Shown: positions 27,511 through 36,541, counted from the first letter of the stretch. The stretch is 45,918 bases of DNA from a bacterium (GCA_028821455.1 JAPPGE010000061.1:1-45918); one strand, 5' to 3'. Translations and numbers: made by a program. The notes: generated from the sequence alone by a model not told the origin.

Positions 27511-27849
27511 ATGCGCAACCCAATCCATCCGGGCGAGACACTGCGTGAGGACCTTGATGCTCTGGGGATGAGCGAGGCGGAGCTGGCGCGGCGCATTGAG
27601 GTGCCGGTGAACCGCATCACCGAGATTCTCAAAGGCCGGCGTGCGGTCACCGGCGACACGGCGTTACGCCTGGGGCGCTTCGTCGCGCTTGCGGCGGAGG
27701 ATCTCGCCCCGATGCTGTTGGCGGTCGGCACCGACGCCGCCGACATGGCGGCGCTCTCGGAGGCATTCGCCGTACCTCGTCCTGTCACCGGTCGCGTTGG
27801 GGAAGCGGCTGATGGCCGGGGAGCGAGCGCAGATCTGGTTGGAGTGTGA
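27511..27849 (+). CDS. higA: HigA-family antitoxin (XRE-type)
   Basis: A 112-residue antitoxin with the HigA signature start NPIHPGETLREDL, a helix-turn-helix (SEAELARRIEVPVNRITEILKGRRAV) and TGDTALRLGRF. The usual C-terminal block after LGRF (FWLNLQ..YDL) is absent; the tail is alanine-rich and low in identity to typical HigA. The ATG at 27511 follows GAGAAGG. It lies directly after the disrupted higB in the usual toxin-first order and would neutralise the toxin and repress the operon. Confidence 0.85.
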   Translation: MRNPIHPGETLREDLDALGMSEAELARRIEVPVNRITEILKGRRAVTGDTALRLGRFVALAAEDLAPMLLAVGTDAADMAALSEAFAVPRPVTGRVGEAADGRGASADLVGV

Positions 27850-27873
27850 CTTATGCCCGATGTGCGGGCGCTG

Positions 27874-28332
27874 TTACTGTTCCGGTGACGGGTGCTGTGC
27901 CGATCCTGCGATCAACGACGCCCAGTCGTTGGGTGGGTTCCCCTGCGCGAGCATTCTGGTGAACGCCGCGTACGGATCGGTCTTGCTCCCGGAGGCCCGC
28001 AACGTGCTTTCGTCATTCATCCAGGCATAGACGATCACCTTCGCCTTGGCATCGTAGCGAAAGAACAGCCTGAATCGCCTGCCGATCTTGACGCGTCGCC
28101 AGTGTCGGTAGTCTCTCCCGAGCGTATTTCCTTGTCGGTACTCGGGCCTGGATGGATCTTGCGGGATAACCTCCAGGATCGCCCGGTCGACTGCTCGCAA
28201 CAGCTTGACGTTCGAGTTGGATACAGCCCTTCCAGGGTCCCTTCGCTGGGCGCGCTCGGCTGCATCCTTGAGTCTGCCGCGCTGCCTGCTGAACTCCGTG
28301 TAGAACAGCAGTCTCCATCCGTGTCTTTCCAC
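27874..28332 (-). CDS. yhaV: YhaV-type toxin of PrlF-YhaV system
   Basis: A 152-residue ribonuclease toxin of the YhaV family (RelE superfamily). Diagnostic segments are GNTLGRDYRHWRRVKIGRRFRLFFRYD and VIVYAWMNDE. It starts with GTG at 28332, whose G is also the last base of the prlF stop TAG, so translation is coupled. The length matches the E. coli protein. It converges on higA with a 24-bp gap. Confidence 0.9.
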   Translation of the reverse strand: MERHGWRLLFYTEFSRQRGRLKDAAERAQRRDPGRAVSNSNVKLLRAVDRAILEVIPQDPSRPEYRQGNTLGRDYRHWRRVKIGRRFRLFFRYDAKAKVIVYAWMNDESTLRASGSKTDPYAAFTRMLAQGNPPNDWASLIAGSAQHPSPEQ

Positions 28333-28652
28333 TACAGGTCAACATCGCCCTCGATGGGCTCATCGAGATCGATGTTCAGCTCGGCGTGTTCCAGCATCTC
28401 CTGCGCTACGTCGTCAGGGATCTCCTCCACCCCTCGACCGGCCTTAATCTCTTTCTCGATCAGATCGAGAAATGCCCTGATGGCTGGATCTTCGTGCTCG
28501 GCATCAGCACGGCTCACGACAACCTGTCCGTTTTCGTGGAGTTCGAACGTCACTTTGGTTCCGGTGTCGGCACCGAGTGCCTGGCGAATTGGCTTCGGTA
28601 CCGTGATTTGCCCCTTCGCGGTCATCGTGGCCACTTCGTGGATGATTGGCAT
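28332..28652 (-). CDS. prlF: PrlF-type antitoxin (AbrB fold)
   Basis: A 106-residue antitoxin with an N-terminal swapped-hairpin AbrB DNA-binding domain (MTAKGQITVPKPIRQALG) and an acidic C-terminal half that would wrap the YhaV toxin. The ATG at 28652 is preferred because GAGAGGAG lies upstream at proper spacing; a GTG at 28661 is possible. It is the first gene of the prlF-yhaV pair. A promoter with an internal palindrome lies just upstream. Confidence 0.88.
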   Translation of the reverse strand: MPIIHEVATMTAKGQITVPKPIRQALGADTGTKVTFELHENGQVVVSRADAEHEDPAIRAFLDLIEKEIKAGRGVEEIPDDVAQEMLEHAELNIDLDEPIEGDVDL

Positions 28653-28682
28653 GTCCGACACTCCTCTCCCGTGGCCTGCGAC

Positions 28683-28711
28683 ATCGTAAGGAACTTCCCT
28701 TACCTTATCAA
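28683..28711 (-). promoter_or_regulatory. prlF-yhaV promoter with internal palindrome
   Basis: On the minus strand TTGATA (28711-28706), a 17-base spacer and TACGAT (28688-28683) form a good sigma-70 promoter about 30 bases before prlF. The inverted repeat GTAAGG-N6-CCTTAC (28686-28703) fills the spacer and overlaps the -10, as expected of an operator bound by the PrlF-YhaV complex. Confidence 0.5.
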
Positions 28712-29501
28712 CTGGATGTGGCTGATGGGCGGTTTATCGCTAGTATCGTGGCGTTGTGCCTATTCCTGCTTTCAGGTTCTGTCAGGACCATGCCAGCCTC
28801 CGAGAGGGCGATCTGGTCGCTCCTGACGACGGTAGGTCTCCGCTGTATGCCGGGCCCGGGACGCCAGGGTGGCCTTGTCGCACCGCACGTTCACTTGGCG
28901 CGCGATATTCGCGAAGAGTCCGTCCTGTCCAACCAAGTCGCCAAGCCTGGTACCGGCGCCGCCGCCCGTTGCCGGTCGCAGGAGGTCGCACTCCCGCCGG
29001 CGGGTTGCATGGGCATTCGAAGCTTGCGGCCGCAGTCTTCCGTGACAGGTCCCGCTGCATCCCGGGGCTCAAGCGGTCTCGACTCCATACAATGGGGGAG
29101 GAGAAGAGCCGGCCGGGAAGAAGGTGCTGACGGAGAGGGGGCGGGCAGAGCCTGTCGGTCCCAAGACGGTGGCCAGTTTTGTGCTGGACGCCCTGAGGAT
29201 CAGGACCGACTGCCCGGAGACGACCATGTTCGAGAAGCCCTGGAGCCTGCGCGTCGAGGCACCGCACCACCAGGTGGCGAGCGCCTGAGTCCTGACGTTC
29301 GTCGTCGGTGTGATACACCATCCTGGCGACCTCGAGACGGCAGGGCTGGTCTGATACGTGGAATGACAAATGCGCCAGCGCAAGGCACCGCTCATCTCCA
29401 AGGACGACGACGGACAGGTGGCACACCGTTAGCGCGCCCTCTGGCAGCTGAGCGAATTGCGGGCGCAGAGGGTGGCGCGGTTCGCGGCGGCCTACGTCCG
29501 G
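28712..29501. other. Degenerate region without a convincing gene
   Basis: About 790 bp beyond the prlF promoter. Open frames cover it on both strands but none has a recognisable family, ribosome-binding site or stable codon pattern. A rightward frame ending at about 29288 (VGPKTVASFVLDALRIRTD) and one from 29370 that meets TAG at 29430 and then continues in a protein-like way (RALWQLSELRAQRV) could be gene remnants. Confidence 0.35.
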
Positions 29502-29741
29502 TCAATCCTTGATGGCATCCTCCGGCATCGGCGGCACGTCCGGCGCGCGGTCAAGAAGTTTTGTCAGATCGCCGCGCTTTGCCTTGCCGGCACGCGCCTT
29601 CAGGAAGTCGTCAGCCGTCTCCACGGCCCCGATTTTCTGCGCGACCGCCGGGACGGTCCACTGATTGAGCGACACGCGGTTCTCCATGGCCAGTCGCGCC
29701 GCCGCATTCTTGAGCGACTGCGGCAGTTCGAGCGAAATCAT
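29502..29741 (-). CDS. HicB/Arc-like small antitoxin
   Basis: A 79-residue protein with an Arc-type ribbon-helix-helix: a short strand (MISLELP) then helices (QSLKNAAARLAMENRVSLNQWTVPAVAQKIGAVE). The C-terminal tail carries charged FLKARAGKAKRGDL. Similar proteins are annotated as HicB-family antitoxins, but no HicA or other toxin gene is next to it. The start ATG is preceded by TAAGGCG. It may be a stand-alone regulator. Confidence 0.65.
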   Translation of the reverse strand: MISLELPQSLKNAAARLAMENRVSLNQWTVPAVAQKIGAVETADDFLKARAGKAKRGDLTKLLDRAPDVPPMPEDAIKD

Positions 29742-29825
29742 GGCGCCTTAGGTCCGCATCATGTGTCCGGTCTCCTGACGATCCCTCCCGGTGTTACCAT
29801 GGTCGCTGCCCAGCTCGAACGCCCC

Positions 29826-30920
29826 TCACTCCAGGGCGGTGAGCCAGGAGAGCGCCGGCTGCCACAGTGTAGAGAGGGAACGGCGGCCGGCAACCATGCC
29901 GACGTGACCGGCGTTCGGCTCGATCCTGGTGGCGTGGGGGACGAGGTCTGCCAGGGATCGCGCGGATTCCGGAGGAACGATGCGGTCTCGTGCCGGAAGG
30001 GCGACGAGGACGGGACAATCGAGCGCGGCAGGATCGATGGTCCGGCCAAGCGAGATCCAGTTTCTCCTGGCCGGCAGGTTGTCGCGGTACCAGCCGTGGA
30101 GGCAGTCGGCGGCAACGCCTGCGGCAAGCGGGACGCCGTCGTTGAGCCAGTCCTCCAGGGCCACGAAAGTGCGGGCCCGGTCACTGTCGGGATCGAGGCG
30201 GGCGAATGCGCGGAACTTGGTTTCCACGTTGCCGGGCTGGATGGAGGCAAAGAGCGCCTGGACGACGTCTACCGGGACCGGCGGCGCCGAAGGACGGGAC
30301 GCGAGTGCTGCCACGGCAGCCAGCGGAGCGTTCCAGGATATGGCGCCGGCATGGAAATCCCAGGGCGTGGCGAGGAGGGCAAGGCCCCTGATACGGTCCG
30401 GACGGGCGAGGGCGCCTGAAAGGGCGATGAGACCTCCCATGCAGTAGCCGAGAACGGGCATCGGGACGCCGGTGATGGCCGTGGCGGCCTCGAGTGCCGG
30501 AAGGAGCCGGTCGGCAATGTAGGCGTCGAGGTCGAAGCGGGCTTCCGTGTCGCCGGGCTCACCCCAGTCGAGCAGAAGCGGTCGTGCCCCGTTGCTGCGC
30601 AGCCATGAACAGAAGCCTTCTCCGGGGCCAAGATCGAGAATGTAGGACCGGTTGATGAGGGAGGGGATGAGGAGAAGCGGCAGACCGGATCCGCCGTAGT
30701 CGAGAAGCGACGTCGACCCGCTGCGCCACAGGACGTCTAGGGACCGATCGGAGCGTCTCCAGGGATGTTCGTGATAGGCGCGCACGCCGGCGATGAAGGA
30801 TCCGAGTCGCCGGCCGGCTTCGGCGCCGACGACTGCGGCAAAGTCATCGGCGTCAACGTCGTGAAGGGCGTGACTCAGCCTTTCCGTCTGCGGGACGACC
30901 CTGCTGTTCCAGGAGATCAA
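29826..30920 (-). CDS. PhaC-like PHA synthase / alpha-beta hydrolase
   Basis: A 364-residue alpha/beta hydrolase whose nucleophile elbow is GYCMGG, with Cys160 in place of the lipase Ser, as in PHA synthases. Asp312 (LPARDRIVPP) and His339 (NAGHVGM) complete the triad. The size fits class III PhaC (about 355 residues), which polymerises 3-hydroxybutyryl-CoA with PhaE. The likely start is the TTG at 30920 with GAGGA 7 bases upstream; it overlaps the preceding gene by 68 bp. The frame is open further upstream but not homologous. phaR lies divergently beside it and phaA-phaB are 8 kb away. Confidence 0.8.
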   Translation of the reverse strand: MISWNSRVVPQTERLSHALHDVDADDFAAVVGAEAGRRLGSFIAGVRAYHEHPWRRSDRSLDVLWRSGSTSLLDYGGSGLPLLLIPSLINRSYILDLGPGEGFCSWLRSNGARPLLLDWGEPGDTEARFDLDAYIADRLLPALEAATAITGVPMPVLGYCMGGLIALSGALARPDRIRGLALLATPWDFHAGAISWNAPLAAVAALASRPSAPPVPVDVVQALFASIQPGNVETKFRAFARLDPDSDRARTFVALEDWLNDGVPLAAGVAADCLHGWYRDNLPARRNWISLGRTIDPAALDCPVLVALPARDRIVPPESARSLADLVPHATRIEPNAGHVGMVAGRRSLSTLWQPALSWLTALE

Positions 30921-31149
30921 GCCGTTCCTCGCAGCGAGCGATGCGGCTGGCGAGGTCGTCAAGACGCTCGCCGAGAGAGTCAGGTGCATCGCCAATGGCC
31001 GCGGTCCCCGTCGCGTCATGCGGCATTCCCGCAAGCCACATGGTAGCCCACTTGGCCAGCGCCGGGTCGGACAGCGTCGCCGCGAGGTGCTCCTGCCAGA
31101 GCTCGACGAAGTCCCGGGCGAGATCCTCGAGATCCTGCTTGTCCTTCAT
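30853..31149 (-). CDS. Short helical protein, possible PhaE-like partner
   Basis: A 98-residue protein with helices DLARDFVELWQEHLAATL and a coiled-coil-like DDLASRIARCEERLDLLEQQ, ending in a basic tail. Its 3' end overlaps the start of the PhaC-like gene by 68 bp in another frame. Class III PHA synthases need a PhaE subunit, normally about 350 residues; this is much shorter, so PhaE-like function is only suggested by position and helical make-up. The ribosome-binding site is weak. Confidence 0.55.
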   Translation of the reverse strand: MKDKQDLEDLARDFVELWQEHLAATLSDPALAKWATMWLAGMPHDATGTAAIGDAPDSLGERLDDLASRIARCEERLDLLEQQGRPADGKAESRPSRR

Positions 31150-31170
31150 GGCGGCGATGATGGCACCTTT

Positions 31171-31198
31171 TGCGCCATGCAGCCATGCCGCACTGCAA
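31171..31198. promoter_or_regulatory. TGC-rich candidate PhaR operator
   Basis: Between the divergent PhaE-like and phaR genes the sequence TGCGCCATGCAGCCATGCC runs on to CACTGCAACA, giving several TGC/GCA half sites. Alphaproteobacterial PhaR recognises CTGC/GCAG-type sites; no perfect CTGC-N3/4-GCAG is present, so this is a weak candidate. Confidence 0.25.
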
Positions 31199-31264
31199 CA
31201 AAGTCTGGCCGCAGACCACACTCGGGGTCATACTGACATCCTCCAGGAGGAAGGCTCGAAGACG

Positions 31265-31846
31265 ATGGCGAAAGCCAGAAACCGGCACACAGGGGATACG
31301 ATCGTCATCAAAAAGTATGCCAACAGGCGACTCTACAACACCGCGACCAGCAGCTACATCACCCTCGAACAGCTCGCCGGTATCGTGAAGGAAGGCGCCG
31401 ACTTCGTGGTTCAGGATGCCAAGAGCGGCGAGGACATCACCCGTGCGGTGCTGACGCAGATCATCGTCGAGGAAGAGTCCAAGGGAGCCAACCTGCTGCC
31501 GATCAGCTTCCTCAAGCAGCTGATCGGGTTCTATGGCGACAGCATGCAGACCTTCGTGCCGCGCTATCTCGAACTCAGCATGGAGAGCCTGGCGAAGAAC
31601 CAGGAACAGGTGCGCGACATGGTCTCGCGCACCTTCGATCAGATGTTCCCCTCGCCGACGGATGCCGTTGACGGCATGGTCAGGAACAACATGGCCATGA
31701 TGCGCCGCACCATGGAAATGTTCTATCCCGAAGGCGACCAGACGACAGACAAGACGCCGGAGCGTGACGAGGACATCCGCGCCCTCCAGGAGCGCATCGA
31801 CAGCCTGCAGAACCAGCTTGACCGGATCTCCCGGACCAAGTCGTAG
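31265..31846 (+). CDS. phaR: Polyhydroxyalkanoate synthesis repressor PhaR
   Basis: A 193-residue regulator with the conserved PHB/PHA accumulation DNA-binding domain (IKKYANRRLYNTATSSYITL, then VVQDAKSGEDITRAVLTQII) and a C-terminal coiled coil (EDIRALQERIDSLQNQLDRI). PhaR senses PHB granules or oligomers and represses phasin and synthesis genes when polymer is low. It is divergent from the PhaC-like operon and converges on the aminotransferase gene with 17 bp between them. Confidence 0.95.
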   Translation: MAKARNRHTGDTIVIKKYANRRLYNTATSSYITLEQLAGIVKEGADFVVQDAKSGEDITRAVLTQIIVEEESKGANLLPISFLKQLIGFYGDSMQTFVPRYLELSMESLAKNQEQVRDMVSRTFDQMFPSPTDAVDGMVRNNMAMMRRTMEMFYPEGDQTTDKTPERDEDIRALQERIDSLQNQLDRISRTKS

Positions 31847-31863
31847 CGCAGCGCCTGGATGGT

Positions 31864-33195
31864 TCAGGCGACCGTCTTGAGGGTTGAACCGATGGTCTCG
31901 AAGATCTGGTCCACGTGGCTGTGTTCCGCGATGAGCGGCGGCGAGAGGGCGATGGTGTCGCCGGTCACGCGGATGAGCACGCCGTCATCGAAACACTTCT
32001 GGAACGTCTCCATGGCGCGTGCGGTCGGCTGACCGGGTCTCGGTTCGAGTTCGATCCCTGCCATGATGCCGATGTTCCTCAGATCGATCACGTGGTGACC
32101 GCCCTCTAGGGACCACAGGGCGTCCTGCCAATAGCCGGCAAGATCCCGGGCCCTCTCGAAGAGCCCCTCCTCGCGATAGAGATCAAGGGTCGCGATGCCC
32201 GCCGCGGCGGCCAGCGGGTGGCCCGAATAGGTGTAGCCGTGGAACAGCTCGATACCGGCCGATGACCCCGCCATGAAGGCGTCGTGGACCTTCCTGGAAC
32301 ACAGCACGGCACCCATGGGGACGGTGGCGTTGGTGAGCCCCTTGGCCGTGGTCATCATGTCCGGAATCACGCCGAAGTACTCGCTGGCAAAGCTGGCGCC
32401 CAGGCGTCCGAATCCGGTGATGACCTCGTCGAAGATGAGCAGGATGTCGTGCTTGTCGCAAATCTCCCGCAGGCGTTTCAGGTAACCCTTCGGCGGGACC
32501 AGGACACCGGTGGACCCGGCCACCGGTTCGACGATGACCGCGGCGATCGTCGATGAATCGTGGAGCGCCACGAGGCGCTCGAGATCGTCTGCAAGGTGGG
32601 CGCCCCACTCGGGCTCCCCCTTCGTCCAGGCCTGGTGTTCGTAATCATGGGTATGGCGAATGTGGTCGACGCCGGAGATCAGGCCACCGTAGAACTGCCT
32701 GTTCTTGACGATGCCGCCGACGGACGTGCCGCCGAAATTGACCCCGTGATAGCCGCGCTCGCGGCCGATCAGGCGGACCTTCGATCCCTTGCCCCTGACG
32801 TTGTGGTAGGCCAGCGCGATCTTCAGGGCGGTGTCCGCGGATTCCGATCCTGAATTGGTGAAGAACACGTGATCGAGGTCGCCAGGCGCCAGATCGGCGA
32901 GCCGTTTGGCGAGTTCGAAGGGAGCAGGGTGGCCCATCTGGAAGGTCGGCGCGAAGTCCATCTTGTCCGCCTGCGCCTTGATGGCCTCGGCGATGCGGAT
33001 GCGTCCATGACCGGCGTTGCAGCACCACAGGCCCGCGGTGCCGTCGAGGATCTTCCTGCCGCCGGGCGTCATGTAGTGCATGTCCCGGGCGCTTGCCAGA
33101 AGGCGGGGAGACGACTTGTAATCCCTGTTCGAGGTGAACGGCATCCAGAACGCTTCGAGATCGTTCGGCAGATCGGGGTAGTTCAGTTCATCCAT
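31864..33195 (-). CDS. Class III omega-aminotransferase (beta-alanine:pyruvate type)
   Basis: A 443-residue PLP-dependent transaminase. Landmarks are LDGTAGLWCCNAGHGR, NSGSESADTALKIA (phosphate binding), YHGVNFGGTS, LIFDEVITGFGR (Asp binds PLP nitrogen) and the PLP Lys285 in TTAKGLTNA. The pattern matches beta-alanine:pyruvate or related omega-amino-acid aminotransferases, which yield malonate semialdehyde. The start ATG at 33195 follows GAGGAA. It is divergent from methylmalonyl-CoA mutase, a neighbour in C3 metabolism. Exact substrate is uncertain. Confidence 0.88.
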   Translation of the reverse strand: MDELNYPDLPNDLEAFWMPFTSNRDYKSSPRLLASARDMHYMTPGGRKILDGTAGLWCCNAGHGRIRIAEAIKAQADKMDFAPTFQMGHPAPFELAKRLADLAPGDLDHVFFTNSGSESADTALKIALAYHNVRGKGSKVRLIGRERGYHGVNFGGTSVGGIVKNRQFYGGLISGVDHIRHTHDYEHQAWTKGEPEWGAHLADDLERLVALHDSSTIAAVIVEPVAGSTGVLVPPKGYLKRLREICDKHDILLIFDEVITGFGRLGASFASEYFGVIPDMMTTAKGLTNATVPMGAVLCSRKVHDAFMAGSSAGIELFHGYTYSGHPLAAAAGIATLDLYREEGLFERARDLAGYWQDALWSLEGGHHVIDLRNIGIMAGIELEPRPGQPTARAMETFQKCFDDGVLIRVTGDTIALSPPLIAEHSHVDQIFETIGSTLKTVA

Positions 33196-33238
33196 CGTGC
33201 ATTTCCTCAAGGGCAGGGCAGCGACTATAGACCACGCC

Positions 33239-33303
33239 TGTGCAGGTGCAACCGGCGACGCGTTGACGTGTTCGGCCGGCGGACCAATACTTTGTGCAGG
33301 TGC
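33239..33303 (+). promoter_or_regulatory. Mutase promoter flanked by an 11-bp direct repeat
   Basis: TTGACG (33263-33268), 17 bases, AATACT (33286-33291) fits a sigma-70 promoter for the mutase gene. The sequence TGTGCAGGTGC occurs twice, at 33239-33249 and 33293-33303, one copy upstream of the -35 and one at the expected transcription start. It may be a paired operator controlling the divergent genes. Confidence 0.4.
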
Positions 33304-33320
33304 GAAGGAAGCGGTTCACC

Positions 33321-35456
33321 ATGACGGAGTTTCCAGAAGCCTGGCACTCCCAGGCCGGGAAGGAACTCAAGGGCGGATCCGCCGAGGATCTCGTCAGGGA
33401 GACGGCCGAGGGAATTTCCGTCAAGCCACTCTACACCGAGGCGGACCTCGAGGCCCTTGGCCATTCCGCCACCCTGCCCGGGCTCTTTCCCTATGTGCGT
33501 GGCGTGCGCGCGACGATGTACGCCAACAGGCCATGGACCATCCGCCAGTACGCCGGGTTCTCGACCGCCGATGAATCCAACGCCTTCTACCGGCAGGCCC
33601 TGGCCGGGGGGCAGAAGGGTCTGTCGGTGGCCTTCGATCTTGCCACCCACCGCGGCTATGACAGCGACCACCCCAGGGTGGCCGGCGATGTCGGCAAGGC
33701 GGGTGTGGCCATCGACACCGTCGAGGACATGAAGATCCTGTTCGACGGCATTCCCCTCGACGGGATGTCCGTCTCCATGACCATGAACGGGGCTGTCCTG
33801 CCGGTGCTCGCCATGTTCATCGTGGCGGCAGAGGAGCAGGGCGTCTCCCCGGACCGCCTGACCGGGACCATCCAGAACGACATCCTCAAGGAGTTCATGG
33901 TCCGCAACACCTATATCTATCCGCCGGCGCCCAGCATGCGCATCGTCGCCGACATCATTGCCTGGTGCGCGGCGTCGATGCCCCGCTTCAACTCGATTTC
34001 CATCAGCGGCTATCACATGCAGGAAGCGGGGGCGACGGCGGTCCAGGAACTCGCCTACACCCTTGCCGACGGGGTCGAGTACGTGCGCGCCGCTCATGAC
34101 CGCGGTCTCGACATCGACACCTTCGCGCCCCGGCTTTCCTTCTTCTTCGGCATCGGCATGAACTTCTTCATGGAGATTGCCAAGCTCCGTGCGGCGAGGC
34201 TCTTGTGGGCCCGGCTCATGGAGCCCTTCAATCCGGATGACCCGCGGTCCCTGATGCTGCGCACCCACTGCCAGACCAGCGGCGTTTCGCTGACCGAACA
34301 GGATCCCTTCAACAACATCGTGCGCACCACCGTCGAGGCCATGGCGGCCGTGCTCGGTGGCACCCAGAGCCTTCACACCAACAGCTATGACGAGGCCCTG
34401 GCGCTCCCCGGCGACGAGGCGTCCCGCATCGCCCGCAACACGCAGCTGATTCTCGCCGGCGAAACCGGCATTCCCCATGTCGTCGACCCTCTGGGCGGCA
34501 GCTACTTTGTCGAATCGCTCACCGCCTCTCTCGTCGAGGCCGCATCGCGGTTGATCGATGAGGTCGAGGAGATGGGTGGCATGACGCGCGCCATCGAGGC
34601 CGGGCTGCCGAAGCTGCGCATCGAGGAGAGTGCGGCACGCCGCCAGGCGCGGATCGAGCGCGGCGACGACACGGTGGTGGGAGTCAACCGCTTCAGGAAC
34701 GAGGCGGAGCCCGAGGTCGAGATTCGCGAGATCGACAACACCGCGGTGCGCGTCGCCCAGATCCGGCGCCTCGAGGAGGTGCGCCAAAGCCGTGATGACG
34801 GAGCGGTGAAGTCGGCCCTAGATGCCCTTGCCGCCGGTGCCGCCGAAGACGGAAATCTCCTTGAACTTTCAATCGCCGCGGCACGGGTGCGGGCCACGCT
34901 CGGCGAAATCTCGGATGCCCTGGAAGGCGTCTTCACCCGGCACAGCGCGGTGCTGCGGCCGGTCTCCGGAGTCTACGGCGCTGCCTGGCAGGGGGCGGAC
35001 GAGTTTTGTCAGGTGAGGGAGCGCGTCGACGCATTCTCCGCCGAGGAGGGACGGCAGCCGCGCATGCTTGTCGCCAAGCTCGGCCAGGACGGCCACGACC
35101 GGGGTGCCCGCATCATCGCCAGCGCCTTCGCCGATCTCGGTTTCGACGTCGACATCGGCCCTCTCTTCCAGACCCCTGGAGAAGCGGCCCAGCAGGCCGT
35201 GGAAAGCGATGTTCATGTCATCGGCGTTTCCACCCAGGCGGCCGGTCACCGGACCCTGGTGCCGCAGCTTGTCGCCGCCCTGGCGAAGCTTTCCGCAACG
35301 GACATTCAGGTCGTGGTCGGCGGCGTGGTGCCGCCACAGGACCACGCCATGCTCCGCGAAGCCGGAGTGTCGGCCATCTTCGGTCCCGGAACCCATATTC
35401 CGGATGCGGCGGCGCATGTCCTCGATCTGATCCGTTCGCAGCGCCGGGCGGCCTGA
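33321..35456 (+). CDS. Methylmalonyl-CoA mutase, single-chain
   Basis: A 711-residue adenosylcobalamin enzyme that interconverts methylmalonyl-CoA and succinyl-CoA in propionate and branched-chain catabolism. It has an N-terminal TIM barrel ([17 protein letters not shown], then [14 protein letters not shown]) and a C-terminal B12-binding domain with D590-x-H592-x2-G595 (QDGHDRG), the base-off cobalt ligand motif. The start ATG at 33321 follows GAAGGAAG; upstream codons are non-homologous. The chaperone GTPase MeaB follows 4 bp later. Cobalamin genes cobS and cobT lie downstream in the same window. Confidence 0.97.
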   Translation: MTEFPEAWHSQAGKELKGGSAEDLVRETAEGISVKPLYTEADLEALGHSATLPGLFPYVRGVRATMYANRPWTIRQYAGFSTADESNAFYRQALAGGQKGLSVAFDLATHRGYDSDHPRVAGDVGKAGVAIDTVEDMKILFDGIPLDGMSVSMTMNGAVLPVLAMFIVAAEEQGVSPDRLTGTIQNDILKEFMVRNTYIYPPAPSMRIVADIIAWCAASMPRFNSISISGYHMQEAGATAVQELAYTLADGVEYVRAAHDRGLDIDTFAPRLSFFFGIGMNFFMEIAKLRAARLLWARLMEPFNPDDPRSLMLRTHCQTSGVSLTEQDPFNNIVRTTVEAMAAVLGGTQSLHTNSYDEALALPGDEASRIARNTQLILAGETGIPHVVDPLGGSYFVESLTASLVEAASRLIDEVEEMGGMTRAIEAGLPKLRIEESAARRQARIERGDDTVVGVNRFRNEAEPEVEIREIDNTAVRVAQIRRLEEVRQSRDDGAVKSALDALAAGAAEDGNLLELSIAAARVRATLGEISDALEGVFTRHSAVLRPVSGVYGAAWQGADEFCQVRERVDAFSAEEGRQPRMLVAKLGQDGHDRGARIIASAFADLGFDVDIGPLFQTPGEAAQQAVESDVHVIGVSTQAAGHRTLVPQLVAALAKLSATDIQVVVGGVVPPQDHAMLREAGVSAIFGPGTHIPDAAAHVLDLIRSQRRAA

Positions 35457-35460
35457 CATC

Positions 35461-36408
35461 TTGATCGCCGAGGCCCTGAAATCCGGTGACCGCCGGGCAC
35501 TCGGGCGTGCCATCACGCTCGTCGAGTCGACGCGCGCCGAAGATGAGGAAGCGGCTGCGCGCTTGCTCGAGAGCCTCGCACAGGTCACACCGGCGCGCCG
35601 GCGCATCGGCATCTCAGGCGCCCCTGGTGTCGGCAAGTCCACCTTCATCGAGGCCATCGGCCTGAAGGCCCTCGATGACGGCTGGCGGGTTGCCGTCATC
35701 ACCATCGACCCCTCCTCGACGAGGAGCGGTGGTTCCATCCTCGGCGACAGAACCAGGATGGAACGCCTGTCGCGCCATCCGCTCGCCTTCATCCGCTCTT
35801 CGCCGTCGCGCGGCACGCTCGGCGGCGTGGCGCGGCGCACGCGGGACGTCATCCGGCTCGTTGAGGCGGCAGGCCATGATCTCGTGATCGTCGAGACCGT
35901 CGGCGTCGGCCAGTCGGAGGTGACGGCGTCGGCCATGACCGACATGTTCGTCGTTCTCCTGGCACCCGGCGCCGGCGACGGCCTGCAGGGCGTCAAGCGC
36001 GGGATCATGGAGCTTGCCGACCTCGTCATCGTCAACAAGGCCGATGGCGAGCTTGCCGGCATGGCGCGTCACATGGTGACGGATTTCCGGCAGGCGCTCT
36101 CGCTCATGCGTCCCGGGCGCAGCTTCTGGGCGACGCGCGTGATGTCCTGTTCGGCACTCACCGGGGACGGTCTCGATGACGTGCGGGCCGCCATCGACGA
36201 ATGGTTCGACGCCGCCAGCCCTCACCTCGATGAGGAACGCCGCAGGCAGGCGGTCGAGGCCATCGGGAACGAGGTGGCCGATCTCACCCTGGCGCGGTTG
36301 ATGTCAGGTGACGGAAACAGTCACGCGTCGCAAGCCCTCGCCGACGACGTTGCCAGCGGACGCATGCCGCTGCGGACCGCCGCCAGGAAGATCCTCGACG
36401 ACACGTGA
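35461..36408 (+). CDS. meaB: Methylmalonyl-CoA mutase-associated GTPase MeaB
   Basis: A 315-residue G3E P-loop GTPase (MeaB/ArgK) that protects and reloads methylmalonyl-CoA mutase with adenosylcobalamin. Walker A is GAPGVGKST at 53-61; other G-motifs are DPSSTRSGGSILGDRTRM, VETVGVGQSE and NKADG. The start is the TTG at 35461, four bases after the mutase stop, giving near-normal length. It is co-transcribed with the mutase. Confidence 0.95.
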   Translation: MIAEALKSGDRRALGRAITLVESTRAEDEEAAARLLESLAQVTPARRRIGISGAPGVGKSTFIEAIGLKALDDGWRVAVITIDPSSTRSGGSILGDRTRMERLSRHPLAFIRSSPSRGTLGGVARRTRDVIRLVEAAGHDLVIVETVGVGQSEVTASAMTDMFVVLLAPGAGDGLQGVKRGIMELADLVIVNKADGELAGMARHMVTDFRQALSLMRPGRSFWATRVMSCSALTGDGLDDVRAAIDEWFDAASPHLDEERRRQAVEAIGNEVADLTLARLMSGDGNSHASQALADDVASGRMPLRTAARKILDDT

Positions 36409-36541
36409 TCAGGGTTGCGCCGGCTCTCCCCGAACGTCGTCGATCATCCGCGACATGCCTCACGGGTCCGGATGATCTCGATCCCGGCGGTGTTGCTGGT
36501 ACGATGGGTGTCGTTTTCGGCGACGCCCGGGAGGACATGGG

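Noticed and set aside
33211-33320. Cobalamin riboswitch before methylmalonyl-CoA mutase
   Set aside because: The leader is too short and lacks a B12-box-like sequence.
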